39,333 nt of DNA from NCBI GenBank assembly GCA_003693705.1, contig RBZT01000845.1:1-39333 (forward strand), read 5' to 3'. The notes below the pieces were generated by a model. The model did no database searches and had not been told where the DNA came from. It saw only the letters and a list, made by a program, of their open reading frames with translations. Of this stretch, positions 20,543 to 30,279 are shown in pieces (the stretch's first letter is position 1; each line of letters begins with the position of its first letter). Position numbers and translations under genes: made by a program. The DNA is from Polymyxa betae. Taxonomy: Eukaryota > Endomyxa > Phytomyxea > Plasmodiophorida > Plasmodiophoridae.

Positions 20543-21816
20543 TTATTGACGGCGATATCCGACAATGCAGGCGACCGAGTACAGCCAGCGTTTCCATCTA
20601 GGGGCCGTTGGTTCTGCGGGCATCTCAATGTAGGGGGCCGCCCCCAATCGGGGTCCAGTAAACACCGCCAACATTTGGAAGAGGATATAGGAGCACCAGG
20701 TCCCTAATATATGCCATACGGCATGGTAGGGGATTCTACTCCAAAGGCGCGGATTTTTAGGGCATAATTTGCTCTCGTATAACATCCACAGGCCTAAGAC
20801 GGCGGGGAGAGTAAGCGAGGTCGTCACGATATAGCGACGGATCTGTTTCTGTTCGGGGAGTTTCTGCAACCACGAGCGATGACTGTAGAAGTTCATGAAC
20901 AGCAGGGACATGATCGTGATGAACATGCCGACGCCCGTGCCGATATGGGCGACGAATGATTCGTTTATAGCATTAGCGACCTGTCATGAACGGGTTAACA
21001 CAAAAAACTTAGAGCATAATAAAAAAATAATAAGAAAAAATAAGAAACAAAAATAACAAATAATAGAAATAGTAATAAAAAATTATAAAAATGAATGCAT
21101 TTATAATAAATAGAATGAAATTATAGAGTAAATGACCAAAAATGATAAATTTTTCGCTTACGATGGCTGCGAGACTGAGTGTGACGACGGCGAGATACAT
21201 AATTAGAGAGATCAAACGATAGGAAGCAATTCTCAAGGTCTTCTTCGATATGCCGAAGATAGTGTCGGAGACTGCGAGCGGAGCTGGGCTCGGGGCTGCA
21301 TATTCGTCGGACGGGGAAGAGGAGAAGCTGATCGGAAGAAAATTTTCGGCGGTGTTCTTCATGAGTAGTTTGTGGGCGATTTCATCGAGGCCGGTTGGAG
21401 CTCCCGCCAATACGATGATCATTTGCTGCCATAACAATCAGCCTTAAGAGAAACTTTAACGTGAATCTACTTTGTACAAAAAAAAACGAAAACTTTTCTA
21501 GGCAGCCAATGATATCTAGAAAAACGTAACGTTATTCTGTTTTATACAAATGAAACAAAATGAAAAACAATTGAAAACTTTTCTCACTTACCGACCACAG
21601 GTCGATTTTCCCGAAGAAATGATTATCGAAGTAATGATAGCCGAACGAGCCGATGGCATTGAGGGCCAGGATCGGGTACAAGATCCGGACCAGCGGGTTG
21701 TAATGACGCATTCCGGAGAACGAGTACGCCCACAGAGCGAACACCAGGTTCATGAGGGCCGTCGCGCTGGACCAGTATTCCGGCCCGTGCGTAACGGATC
21801 CTTCACACATCGGCAT
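20543..21816 (-). CDS. CREST-superfamily (alkaline-ceramidase-like) membrane hydrolase
   Basis: Exons 21816-21592, 21425-21162 and 20980-20543, all joined in phase 0, give 308 residues; introns are 166 and 181 nt with GTAAGT/GTAAGC donors. The start is the first ATG after an in-frame TGA. CREST signature residues are visible: Ser57 and His61 in GSFGYH, Asp72 in KIDLWS, and His249/His253 in YHAVWHILG. In this superfamily these positions bind a catalytic zinc. The N-terminal CEGSVTHGPEYWSSATAL resembles the C-E...Y-W-S start of ceramidase-like proteins. About seven hydrophobic segments are seen. A Ser/Pro-rich loop in exon 2 (FSSSPSDEYAAPSPAPLAV) is unusual. Ceramide or another lipid amide in the ER/Golgi is the likely substrate, but PAQR-like or uncharacterised relatives cannot be excluded. 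Confidence 0.72.
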
Positions 21817-21994
21817 CGTGAATGGAGGCGTTCAGCGGTTCGTCGATTATACAGGTTAGGAGATAGATAGATTAAAAGAAGATTTAGGCGATAGAAGGCC
21901 GAATGAATTGTGATCTATGGATTCCATGATTTTCGACGAAAGGGCCGATCGAATCGATGAAGGCCGGAAGTGACTGACGGACTGCGAGAAATCC

Positions 21995-22140
21995 GCTCAC
22001 GGATTAATCCATAGAGGCTGTTCTGATGGAATAAACTGGTGGATTAATCCAGAAAAGTTTTTTCACTACTGTGAGAAATCTGCCAGATGGATTTATTGAA
22101 TAAACCGGTGAATTAATGCAAAAAAAATTTCACGGAGTGA
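21995..22140. promoter_or_regulatory. GGATTAATCC palindromes upstream of the CREST gene
   Basis: Two perfect GGATTAATCC palindromes (near 22000 and 22042) sit in two degenerate tandem units (GCGAGAAATCCG... and GTGAGAAATCTG...), with weaker ATTAAT versions in the second unit. They lie 180-320 bp upstream of the start at 21816. Further copies are at 22784 (GGATTAATCCG) and 39238 (GGATTAATCAG). The core TAATCC matches the binding preference of K50 homeodomains. Confidence 0.45.
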
Positions 22141-23480
22141 CTCGTGGCTGGGCCCAGATTTTCTTCTTTTAGATCGATCTTGAATAGATTTCATTTCCTC
22201 AATGTCATCTATGAGAACTTTTCACCCTTTATGCAATCGTAAACGTAATCAGCTTGTTTGAAAACATTTGTAGGGAAGAGCGTTGCTGATCCTGTTATTG
22301 TGATTTGGGATGTTGCTCTACCGCGATCTTTCAACTAATCCGGTCTTCTGCCTCCGTAGCGCCGCCGAATATGCCTCAAAGTTTGCTCGAACATCCTTGG
22401 GAAAGTCGCCCAGCAGCTCTCCTCGCCTGAGAACTTTTTCCACTCAAACAGAATTTCCGATTTCTAGGTTTCATCCTTCGCAGCCTCTAAACACAGCACG
22501 TTTTACCTCTCATTATCATGCGCATTTTTTTTTGAAACTCCTCTGTAAAACTTTTGTCCCAATAAAACCGTATTCGGACCCCATAAACCCAATGTCTTGA
22601 AGTTTCCAGAGGGATTTTCGTTAGGGTTTCCAACCCTAACTGGACTTGAATTTCCTTCTTAGGTTGGACGGATTTGTGTCTATCATAACCAACCTTGGTG
22701 TTTGGTGAATGGAGGAATCCGAGCCATCGCCGAAGCGACCGCGATGAGTCCCTTCCACGAAATTGACTAATTGAATCGTCGGCTATGGATTAATCCGATG
22801 ACCGATGCCGACCTGAGCCGAGAACGTTTTCGAGCGTTGTCGAGCGCGAAGACGACGACATGTTATCGATACCGGCTCTGATCGGCTTGGAGTTTTTGGA
22901 GGCTTCGATATGGTAGTGTCCTCTATCAGAATGACGCCGCATCTTCTGCCCTTGATTTTCAGTACTTCGAATAGGTCAATACCCTGGGCTTGGGCTCGTA
23001 TCCTTCTATACTAAAATGTGATTCTATCATAATCAACATCAGACAATCTGCGCAGTTACATCATTCTCTGAAAAAAGTCGGACAATTTTAACCCCATTGA
23101 ATTACTGTTATGTTCGTATCCTCATTGAAGTTTCAGGAGTTTTCAAACTATCCGAATATCGTTGATAATATACGAGCTTTTTTTGCTGAGCGCTCTTTGA
23201 CCGACTCCAATGTGCTACCCCCATATTGGATTCTTCGCAATCAAGGTCGTACGGCTCGTTACTTCCTCGCATATTTCAACAAACTGAAAGTTTAGAATCA
23301 CGCAGCCAAACTAAGAACTGATTTGGATCGAAAAAAGCCTAACGCAATACAGCTTTAACGAGTCGCGCAAACCATAAAATTGACGGGAAAAAACTGCGAA
23401 GTGATAATCTTCTCAACCCCCGAGAGGGACATCACTTGCCTCGACAGCAAGAGTTTACCGTAAAAATGTGCGCCACTTCC
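22141..23480. other. stretch without supported gene
   Basis: A plus-strand frame at 22310-22600 (96 codons, Ser/Phe-rich) has no recognisable content. Telomere-like tracts occur in both orientations at 22621-22640 (TTAGGGTTT and AACCCTAAC). Confidence 0.35.
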
Positions 23481-23640
23481 GCAGTTACAGAAAATCGCTG
23501 CTCTTCCGTTCAGAAAATATTTGCCGAAAATAAACTGCGTGGCTCTTCGGTTTAGAAAAATATTTGCCGTAAAACAAACTGCGTGGCTCTTCGGTTCAGG
23601 AAATTTTTGCCGTAAAAACTGCGACAGCGAAAACTGTTTT
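23480..23640. promoter_or_regulatory. tandem 46-bp repeats AAACTGCGTGGCTCTTCGG
   Basis: Two near-identical units (about 23534-23579 and 23580-23625) and a weaker third just before them contain AACTGCGTGGCTCTTCGGTT and ATTTGCCGTAAAA. They end about 100 bp before the gene fragment at 23.74 kb. The AAACTGCG core is also present at 26925 and 39227, each upstream of a gene. Confidence 0.6.
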
Positions 23641-24067
23641 ACTTACTCAGGTCGAGTGCTCTGGCAGATTTCTAAGTCAGATTCACGGCCCAGCTTCGGT
23701 CAATGGTGGAAAAAAGCCGGGGTCGAAACGACCCCGACCGGTGCCATTCCCTCTCTATCTCAACGAGGACCGATACTTCAGCTCGATTCTGGTCCACTCC
23801 GATGCCGATTCCGACCTGGGTCGACAGTTTCAGTATCAGACGCGCGCCAACACCCAACATCTCTTCGATCTGAATTCAATCGAACGGGAAGACGATAACA
23901 GAATCAGTTTACTGTTAATTGCGGCTGTCATTGGCGATCTGGAATTCTTGGACATTATGAGACTTCGTTATGGTGGTGTAATCTACGATCGGTTTTAGTC
24001 GGGCTTGCCGCCAATCAATATGAGAATCTCGCATGGTTTATTTACTATGTTGAATTATCTAAGGCAA

Positions 24068-24293
24068 CCTGTATTGTGGCTGATAATAGACAGTATAGAA
24101 ACGCACCGAGCTGGGCAAATTGCGGTTTGATGCCTTTAACGGCTTCTTTACTGCATTTCGATTTAGTCCGTTTACGAGGAACTGTATTGTGGCTGATAAT
24201 AGACAGTATAGAAACGCACCGAGCTGGGCAAATTGCGGTTTGATGCCTTTAACGGCTTCTTTACTGCATTTCGATTTAGTCCGTTTACGAGGA
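24068..24293. repeat. 113-bp tandem duplication inside coding sequence
   Basis: Two copies (about 24068-24180 and 24181-24293) are identical or nearly so. The unit encodes the segment CIVADNRQYRNAPSWANCG and the following 18 residues. As 113 is 37 codons plus two bases, the second copy shifts the frame and runs into TGA (24238). The near identity indicates a very recent event or a local assembly error. Confidence 0.9.
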
Positions 24294-24576
24294 TGTGATC
24301 TTACAATATCCTTCAGATTTGGAACTGAGGCGTTATCTCGGGCCAAGGAACGCTCTTGGCGATTTCCAGCCGGTTTCGAATGCCGAAATTTTAGTCTCGT
24401 CGAATCCGGGATATCCGGATTTAATTCCACTAGAGCGCGAACAGCTTCTCGAGGAGATCATCAAAAGCGATGAATATCTGGAATCGGAAACTCGCGCCTA
24501 TTTTATCGAACCTAATCGGGTTTCGTTTCGGCCAAGATCACGTCCGAATAGCAGCCGGATTGAAAGAGCTCAGTTT

Positions 24577-24619
24577 GTATGAATATGTCTTAGGGTTTTA
24601 GGGTTTGGATTCAAATCAG
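24577..24619 (+). other. 43-nt intron containing telomere-like repeats
   Basis: GTATGA donor, CAG acceptor, phase 0. Between them lies TTAGGGTTTTAGGGTTTGG. Removing it joins the frame ending ERAQF to LRTIYPL; without removal the frame hits TGA. This shows that the interspersed TTAGGG-type tracts can sit within introns. Confidence 0.6.
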
Positions 24620-25395
24620 CTTCGGACGATCTACCCGCTACAAACTCCCACCAACTTCGAACTATTCCGGACCATGCTCTATGATTTCGATGGTTTTCAG
24701 AAAAAGCAAAATGGCCTTGATAACTATTTGTCTGTGTTGCTGCGTGCTCGGCCAAAGCTGGTTTCGGAGGTAATCAAGCTGGCAGATCTGCACAATTTCT
24801 ATGCTGATCCGGATCTCATCCAATACATTTATTGTGAGGTTCGTGAATATGCGAATCGCTCTTCGATCGAAGCGAATGTATTTGCCGATGGCTTGGCCGC
24901 CTTCGCAAACGATGTCGTGCAGCTCGTATCATCGTCGACTGTGGCAAAAAACCCTAACCCTAGCTGTTCAGATGAGGTCATCGTTACACCCGTGCAGTTT
25001 TGTATTTTAAATAAAAATCGAGAAATTCGAATCTTGTGCTCCTAAAGCTTGCTTAATACGAATTCAGTCAATGAGAGTTCTTCTATAATATATTCTCAAA
25101 CAAATTCTCGCTGCCTAGAATGCCTTTGAGCGATCATTAAAGACGCGAGTCACTCACAAGTTGAGAAATGCTCTGTATGAATGAAAAAAAAACAATTTCT
25201 CGATAGAGCGACCTCATTAAGTCCTCTCTGCATATGTTCTTTAGTCTTCAAGATAGAAAGCGACCTGGTTCATAATCGCTCAAGTTCGCGGAATTAGGTT
25301 TTTAGGGTTGTTATAGGGTTTCAAGGCAACACACAGAAGTCAGATTAACAACAAGGAGGAGTTTATTTAGAAACGAGACGAATGACTGAGCATCA

Positions 25396-26709
25396 TCAAC
25401 ATCTATTAGCATAGCTGGGATCATCCAATAATTTCGCGATCTCCGAACCGTCGGCAGCATAAGAACGGGCAGTACGGCCCTGACCATCGCGAAGGTTCAC
25501 GTCAATCAGTCCGTGAATCGAGAGCAGCTCAAGAACAGCGGCTTCATTGCCTTGCCGTACGGATTCATGCAGAATCGGGCAGCGATAGGAGTTCACGACG
25601 TCCGAGGCGGCGTCGTGGAGCAGCCCGTTCCGGAACGGCGTTCGCAGCAGAGCGCGTAGCATGTCGAGCTGGTTCCCGGCGATAAGTTTCCGCATAATCA
25701 CGTAGATATTAAAACTGTCGCCGATTCGGAAGTTCTCGCAGTTCATGACCGCGGCGATCACGTCCAAACGTCCGCTTTCGATCAGGCCTTCGAGCTCGAA
25801 ATCCAGCGCTACATCGGCAAAAATCGCGAAAGGCAAAAGATGCTGCAGCTCGAGGAGCGTGAAATCGGCGAGTTTCAAATCCGACAGACAAAAGGGGAAC
25901 CCGAGAAAAAAGAATATTTTGGCGAGATTTGGATGGGATCGAATATATTTCGCAATAATCTTGGATTTGGAGAGTATTACATCTTCGGAGCGCTCTATAA
26001 TATCGATTTGTGCAAATTGTGTCGAGTAATCAAAATCGCCTTCTTGGATAACATCCTCGGGAATACTGTCCGTGGATATTGACGAGCACTCCGCAGGAAC
26101 CAGATCCATAAATCTGCCCAGAACGTCTTTATGGCGGTTTGGGGTATAGGACGAAATAACGACGGAAACGATCCAGCCGGGAATCAATCTGACAACGGAT
26201 GGGATCCGTGCGATTCCGCTCAGAGTGAACAGATCCAGGACGGCGTCCGGGGAATCGAGCGCGGCCACCTGGAGCCGACTCAAGAAGAGCGCGGCCGCTT
26301 CGTCGGTGAAAATGGCGGAGAGAATGTTGTCCGGACGCTCGAACAGCTGCTGACATCTCTTCAAGAAATCGCCATCCAACGATCTGCGTTCTGTGAGCTC
26401 GAGCAGCCACTCATCACGAGCCCGATTCCGGACATATTCGTAGCTTCGTTTGCTGACCTGGGCGAGCTTTAACAGCAGATCAAAGCCGAACTCTGCGTTC
26501 TCAACGATCAGCTCAAGTTCGAAATCATGCCCGGGCGGATCAGGAGACTCGATGGACGGGGCCAGTACGACGGGTGCAGCGTTGAGGCTGGAACCCTTTT
26601 CGATGTTGATCTCGCCGGCAGGGACGCGACCATGGCTGGGATCGGTGTCGTTCTGTGTGGCGGATGCCGTCACGGTCAGTAGAGCCGTGATCACAATAAC
26701 AATATTCAT
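25396..26709 (-). CDS. secreted ankyrin-like protein
   Basis: Single-exon frame of 437 residues from the ATG that starts the signal peptide MNIVIVITALLTVTASA; an upstream ATG at 26826 would place 39 unrelated residues before it and is less likely. After a polar Pro-rich linker comes a long helical region with repeated L-x-x-L patterns. The last 60 residues contain a recognisable ankyrin unit (CPILHESVRQGNEAAVLELL, then VNLRDGQGRTARSYA). The earlier part is probably further degenerate ankyrin-like helices. It ends with TGA; a TAA follows 10 codons later. A broken paralogue lies at 31368-32370. I infer an exported or endomembrane scaffold protein of an expanded family; the partner is unknown. 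Confidence 0.75.
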   Translation of the reverse strand: MNIVIVITALLTVTASATQNDTDPSHGRVPAGEINIEKGSSLNAAPVVLAPSIESPDPPGHDFELELIVENAEFGFDLLLKLAQVSKRSYEYVRNRARDEWLLELTERRSLDGDFLKRCQQLFERPDNILSAIFTDEAAALFLSRLQVAALDSPDAVLDLFTLSGIARIPSVVRLIPGWIVSVVISSYTPNRHKDVLGRFMDLVPAECSSISTDSIPEDVIQEGDFDYSTQFAQIDIIERSEDVILSKSKIIAKYIRSHPNLAKIFFFLGFPFCLSDLKLADFTLLELQHLLPFAIFADVALDFELEGLIESGRLDVIAAVMNCENFRIGDSFNIYVIMRKLIAGNQLDMLRALLRTPFRNGLLHDAASDVVNSYRCPILHESVRQGNEAAVLELLSIHGLIDVNLRDGQGRTARSYAADGSEIAKLLDDPSYANRC

Positions 26710-26808
26710 GATCTCTGTGTGATATCCAGACACTGACCTCGGACTTACGCAGGCCGCGACTTTGACTGACGCAATTTTGCGCTCGGAGACGTGCGCCGAG
26801 CAGCGGCG

Positions 26809-26930
26809 GGCTGCGCCCCCATACAAAAATGTGCGCTCTCTATTTCCCCTCAGTTTCTGGTCCTTTCACGCAAAAACTTGCGGCCGCGTTCTGTCCCACA
26901 ACAGTTTTCGAAAAAAAAAACTGCGTGACA
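26809..26930 (-). promoter_or_regulatory. motifs upstream of the ankyrin-like gene
   Basis: GGCTGCGC (26809-26816, followed by CCCC) lies 100 bp upstream of the chosen start and an AAAAACTGCG element near 26920. Both motif types recur upstream of other genes here. Confidence 0.35.
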
Positions 26931-26984
26931 TATCAAGGTTCGCACTTTTATAAATCTCTATTGGAAAGAGCTCTGATGAAGGAC

Positions 26985-27499
26985 CGCTGCGGCCGCGTTC
27001 GGTCCCATTCCGTCCCAGTTTTGATGACGATGAATACTTCCGGTCAATTCTGATCGCAATCTCTGCGATCTGGATTTCACTGATCGCTACGCCGACGGCT
27101 TCGAAATCGCGGCAACCATCACTAACTTGGAGCTATTTGGCGCCATATTACGGTGAACTCTCAATCTGAAATCGCGGAAAATGCCCTTCTATCAACATCG
27201 TTTATGGGCCATTTAATTGATCGAAACATTTAACCAGCCTGAATGGTGGATTTTACTCGTTTTTTTCGGACAGGTACAGTCTTCAGCTCCCATTAAATGT
27301 CAATGATAATTCCAATTCGCTCTCTATACGGGGACAAGATCCTATCATATCCTCCAGCGCCTCTGGACGCTCGGAGATTTCGATTTTTTTATTGAGGATG
27401 CTCTTGATTCGTGTCGTCACGTCCGGGCTATCCTAATCCAATCAGCCTTGAACCAAGCGATTATCTTGAGGAAATCATTCAACGAGACGAAGGGCTTTA
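26985..27499 (+). pseudogene. fragmentary relative of the 23.7-kb gene
   Basis: Three collinear stretches match the 23.7-25.0 kb gene in different frames: RPRSVPFRPSFDDDEYFRSI (against RPRPVPFPLYLNEDRYFSSI), TNLELFGAILR (against GDLEFLDIMRLR) and PGYPNPISLEPSDYLEEIIQ (against PGYPDLIPLEREQLLEEIIK). Frame changes and stops separate them and the C-terminal exon is missing. It is a truncated duplicate. Confidence 0.6.
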
Positions 27500-27977
27500 A
27501 TGGGTTCTTTCATCGACTTATCGGATTTCGTTTTTTTCTTGTGTTTCGTTTCGTTAACACAGGTCAGCTGAACAGAGACGTCACTCCCTTTACGAAGGCA
27601 TTTTTAAATGCTTTCATCCACTGATATACCATGATGTTACGATGATTCGATCCAGGTTGTTGCTTTCTAGACAAAAGAACATATGCAGAGAGGGGTTTTT
27701 GCCAACCCGAATGAAAGATCGCTCGATCCAGACATTGTGCTTCCTCCTTCATACAGAACAATTCTCATTTTGTACTTGTTTCAAGGTCTCTCTTGGATGC
27801 TTTTATAACAGTGCCATTGGCCGCAAGCGGATCCTGAACAATCTCTCCCGAATGCCTTTTCGAACCGTTGACTTCACAAATCGGCGACATTTGATATGAT
27901 CTAAGGCTCTCGACCCGTCTCCTCGTCGTTTGTTTCGTTGAGCGAAGAGTCCCTGTTAATGGTTGAGGCCCGATATC
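27500..27977. other. spacer without supported gene
   Basis: Two short antiparallel frames near 27564-27899 lack recognisable content. The right end is the 3' flank of the PRKRIP1-like gene. Confidence 0.4.
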
Positions 27978-28346
27978 TTATTCAGCCTTAGGTTGGGCGA
28001 CTTTTCTGGCTTGGGCCGCCTCTCTCTTCCTTTTGCGTTTGTTACTCTTCTTAGCAGTGATTTTTGCACATTCTTCTTCGTTCTGAAGACATCGTTGTTC
28101 AAATTCAGCTTTTTCCTTCTCGTTACGATTTTCTCTTTCGATGGCACCGATCCGGCCGAATTCGGCCCGACGATATTGCCGATAATGGTGGAAATCACCA
28201 GAGCCAGCGCCAGCCGATGACCCACTTGTCTGTACAGTTTTAAGTGGTAGTTGTTGAGGCTCAGCAAGGACCCGGTCTCGGGCCAGAGAGTCTTCGAGCA
28301 GCCGACGCTGAAGGTCGGGATCCAGCTCCCTGATGGTCGAAGCCAT
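27978..28346 (-). CDS. PRKRIP1: PRKRIP1/DUF1168-family splicing-associated protein
   Basis: Intronless frame of 122 residues from ATG 28346 (MASTIRELDPDLQRRLLEDS). An ATG at 28394 would add 16 residues that are also present in the duplicated upstream copy and is less likely. The family hallmark GSSAGAGSGDFHHYRQYRR (about residues 42-60) is present and is followed by a long charged helix (EKEKAEFEQRC...) and a Lys/Arg-rich nuclear tail (KKSNKRKRKREAAQ). PRKRIP1 is a nuclear double-stranded-RNA-binding protein found in catalytic spliceosomes, where its long helix bridges U2 and other components. Length is shorter than the animal protein, mainly at the N-terminus. A gene rich in short introns would be expected to keep such a factor. 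Confidence 0.88.
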   Translation of the reverse strand: MASTIRELDPDLQRRLLEDSLARDRVLAEPQQLPLKTVQTSGSSAGAGSGDFHHYRQYRRAEFGRIGAIERENRNEKEKAEFEQRCLQNEEECAKITAKKSNKRKRKREAAQARKVAQPKAE

Positions 28347-28417
28347 TATCGCCGACGTCGATAAAGCAGAGCAAAATTTGCGCCAGTTGCGCAAAACTTC
28401 ACGAACTTTCGTGATCT
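28319..28417. repeat. duplicated 5' end of the PRKRIP1-like gene, copy 1
   Basis: The start codon region and 5' leader match 28578-28675 over about 98 bp with few changes. This copy is attached to the intact gene. Confidence 0.8.
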
Positions 28418-28577
28418 GAACTGGGAAAAGATCACTAATGTGACATACGCAGAATTAATGCTGAAGTTTGTTCATAAATTTCGCGCACAAACCTCTGTTT
28501 AAAAGTTCTTGCTGCATGCAAAAAATCGCATTCGAGAGTGTCTTACAAGTTGAGTATTCTTTTATTAGCAGATGGGA

Positions 28578-28675
28578 ATCCAGCTCCTTGTTGGTCGAAG
28601 CCATTTTCGACAACGTCGATAAAGCAGAGCAAAAATTGCGCCAGTTGCGCAAAAATTCAAGAGCTTTCGTGATAT
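28578..28675. repeat. duplicated 5' end of the PRKRIP1-like gene, copy 2
   Basis: This second copy keeps the leader and about ten codons (MASTNKELDSHLL) but then runs into unrelated sequence. It is a promoter and start duplicate, which could act as an alternative upstream promoter. Confidence 0.7.
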
Positions 28676-29155
28676 GAGAGCGGATTCATCTGCTGTTGAG
28701 TTTCAGTGGTCTCTTTGTTATCGTTTTTTTTACGAAAAGATTCACATTCGAGACTTACGCACATTTTTGACTGGGTCGCCGAATTTTAGCAAATGCGAAT
28801 ACTTTTCAACCTGATAACAACATTTCCAATCACATTAGCAGATATATCTCTGGCAGATGGCGCACTCTGTATCTATGGATTAATGTCAATCTGTCCCTAT
28901 AACGGTAGGATGTCAGTAGGAATAGTGATGGAAGGGGATTTAACAGTTAGCAGAGGGAGGTCGTCTGCCGACCGGCCAAGGCAATGATCGAAGCCTCGCG
29001 TTGTCTGCAATTTGTCTCTCCAGCACCTCTTAAAATCACAGCACTGAGGAAAGAGTTTTCAGAAATATTGCGATAATATGATAGATCCCGACTGCGAGCA
29101 AAGAATGGGGTAGCACGCGATTTGTCGAATGTGCAATTCATTCTTTCGGACGGAT
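28676..29155. other. spacer without supported gene
   Basis: Lies between the upstream side of the PRKRIP1-like gene and the 3' end of the RidA gene. No frame with recognisable content is seen. Confidence 0.4.
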
Positions 29156-29828
29156 TTATTGATTGAGGGCAGCAACAGCCTCGATCTCGACGAGCGCATC
29201 GCAAGGCAGACGAGCGACCTGAATCGTTGAGCGAGCCGGAGGCATGCTGGGGAACGCTTTCGCGTAGATCTCATTCATCTTGGTAAAATCGTTCAGATCT
29301 TTCATAAATACCGTCGTTTTAACAACGTTCTCCATTGAAGACTTGGCCTCGGCCAGTACGGCTTTCAGATTCTTCAGGACTTGCGCGGTTTGTACTTGAA
29401 CATCACCTTCCACTAGTTTGGATGTTGCAGGATCTAACATAAAAACTTACACAGAAATCGGAATGGAAATTGATGCCAAGTTACCGATAGGAATCTGACC
29501 TGCAGTATAAACAAATCTAGAAAAACGGATTAGAACATTTGGTAACAATATGAAGAAAAGAAAAACTAATATTTTTTACTGAAAAAATAATCAGCAAAAA
29601 GAGGAGAAAAAATAATCTTCTTCACTGAAAAAATTATAAGCAGGAAGAAGAGAAAGCCTAATCTTTTTCACAGAAAGAAGCAAGAAATCACGAACCCATT
29701 CATAAGGATAGCCTGCGAGTACGGGCCTGTCAGCACAGATAGGAATCAGAGCTTGAATCACAGGCGGACTCGGCATGGTTACCTATGGCCTTGGGCGCTG
29801 CATCGGTCGACACCACCACCTTCGTCAT
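29156..29828 (-). CDS. RidA: RidA/YjgF-family enamine/imine deaminase
   Basis: Four exons (29828-29783, 29726-29696, 29516-29485, 29433-29156) join without a break to 128 residues, the usual length of the family. The start is MTKVVVSTDAAPKAI; the splice joints rebuild GPYSQAILMNGFVYTAGQ and IPIDPATSKLVEGD, all typical. The active-site arginine lies in PPARSTIQVARLP (Arg104) and the glutamates in ALVEIEAVA are present. RidA hydrolyses reactive 2-aminoacrylate and related enamines/imines released by PLP enzymes, in cytosol or mitochondria, as a trimer. No clear mitochondrial presequence is visible. Introns are 56, 179 and 51 nt; exons 2 and 3 are only 31 and 32 nt. Donors are GTAACC, GTTCGT, GTAACT. 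This gene is a good standard for splice signals in this genome. Confidence 0.95.
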
Positions 29829-29881
29829 CCCGTTAGAAGGCTACGACGTAGTAGAGTCGAAGAAGCTGTTGAGGATGTGTA

Positions 29882-30105
29882 AGGTGACGCATTTTTTATA
29901 TTGCGACCGTGCCTAACAACTCAACGACGCACTTTCTCAATGGATGTGACGCAACTTTTTTATTTGGCGAGAGTTGGCTGATTAAAGACTCAGCAGCGCA
30001 CTTCCCATTGTTGTGACGCAACTTTTCATAATGCGGCATTAGGCTGCACAACCACTCAGCGACGCACTTTTTCATATAGCGACAGTTGGCTGCAAATCGA
30101 CTCAA
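29882..30105. promoter_or_regulatory. tandem 60-66-bp repeats upstream of RidA
   Basis: About three and a half units combine GACGCACTTTCTCAATG, GTGACGCAACTTTTTTAT, GGCG and GTTGGCTG...ACTCAGC. They begin about 55 bp upstream of the RidA start. The ACGCA(A)CTTT core is shared with repeats at 18.85-19.03 kb and 39.29-39.33 kb. A promoter role is inferred from position. Confidence 0.6.
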
Positions 30106-30279
30106 AATAATGGTGAATTGAGATGAATGAGATGATTCCAGGCTATAGGTAGGGTCTAAGTCCGGCTATTCTCAATCCTCATGAATTGATGAAGTTACAA
30201 ACATTGACATTGATCCAGGGTCAATGCAGAAGAGCGATTTGTTGTTCTTTATGTTTTTAAACCCAACAATTTTTGCACT

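Larger units (their letters stand above)
23735..25045 (+). pseudogene. lineage-specific family gene with frame breaks
   Basis: Function is not recognised. Good coding segments follow one another: VPFPLYLNEDRYFSSILVHS (23741 on) to TAG 23996; a +1-shifted segment ANQYENLAWFIYYVELSK from about 24004; the 113-bp duplication; then GDFQPVSNAEILVSSNPGYP to AQF at 24576; and after a 43-nt intron (24577-24619, GTATGA...CAG, phase 0) the final exon LRTIYPLQTPTNFELF to TAA 25045. The segment DDNRISLLLIAAVIGDLEFL looks ankyrin-like. Because the duplication is not a multiple of three, at least the present copy has a broken frame. The relative at 27.0-27.5 kb shares the VPF...YF-SIL start and the PGYP...LEEII motif. 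Confidence 0.5.

Noticed and set aside
24953-24975. Intron ending at CCCTAACCCTAG
   Set aside because: The reading frame is open through this tract, and the available donors would give an intron of 30-38 nt or a frame break.
29591-29776. 61-codon minus frame starting MPSPPVIQAL as RidA exon 1
   Set aside because: It reads through an intron; the frame-shifted exon at 29726-29696 and the exon at 29828-29783 rebuild the family's N-terminus.
29882-30105. CRISPR-like array
   Set aside because: The units are degenerate, directly abutting and without unique spacers, in a eukaryotic context upstream of RidA.
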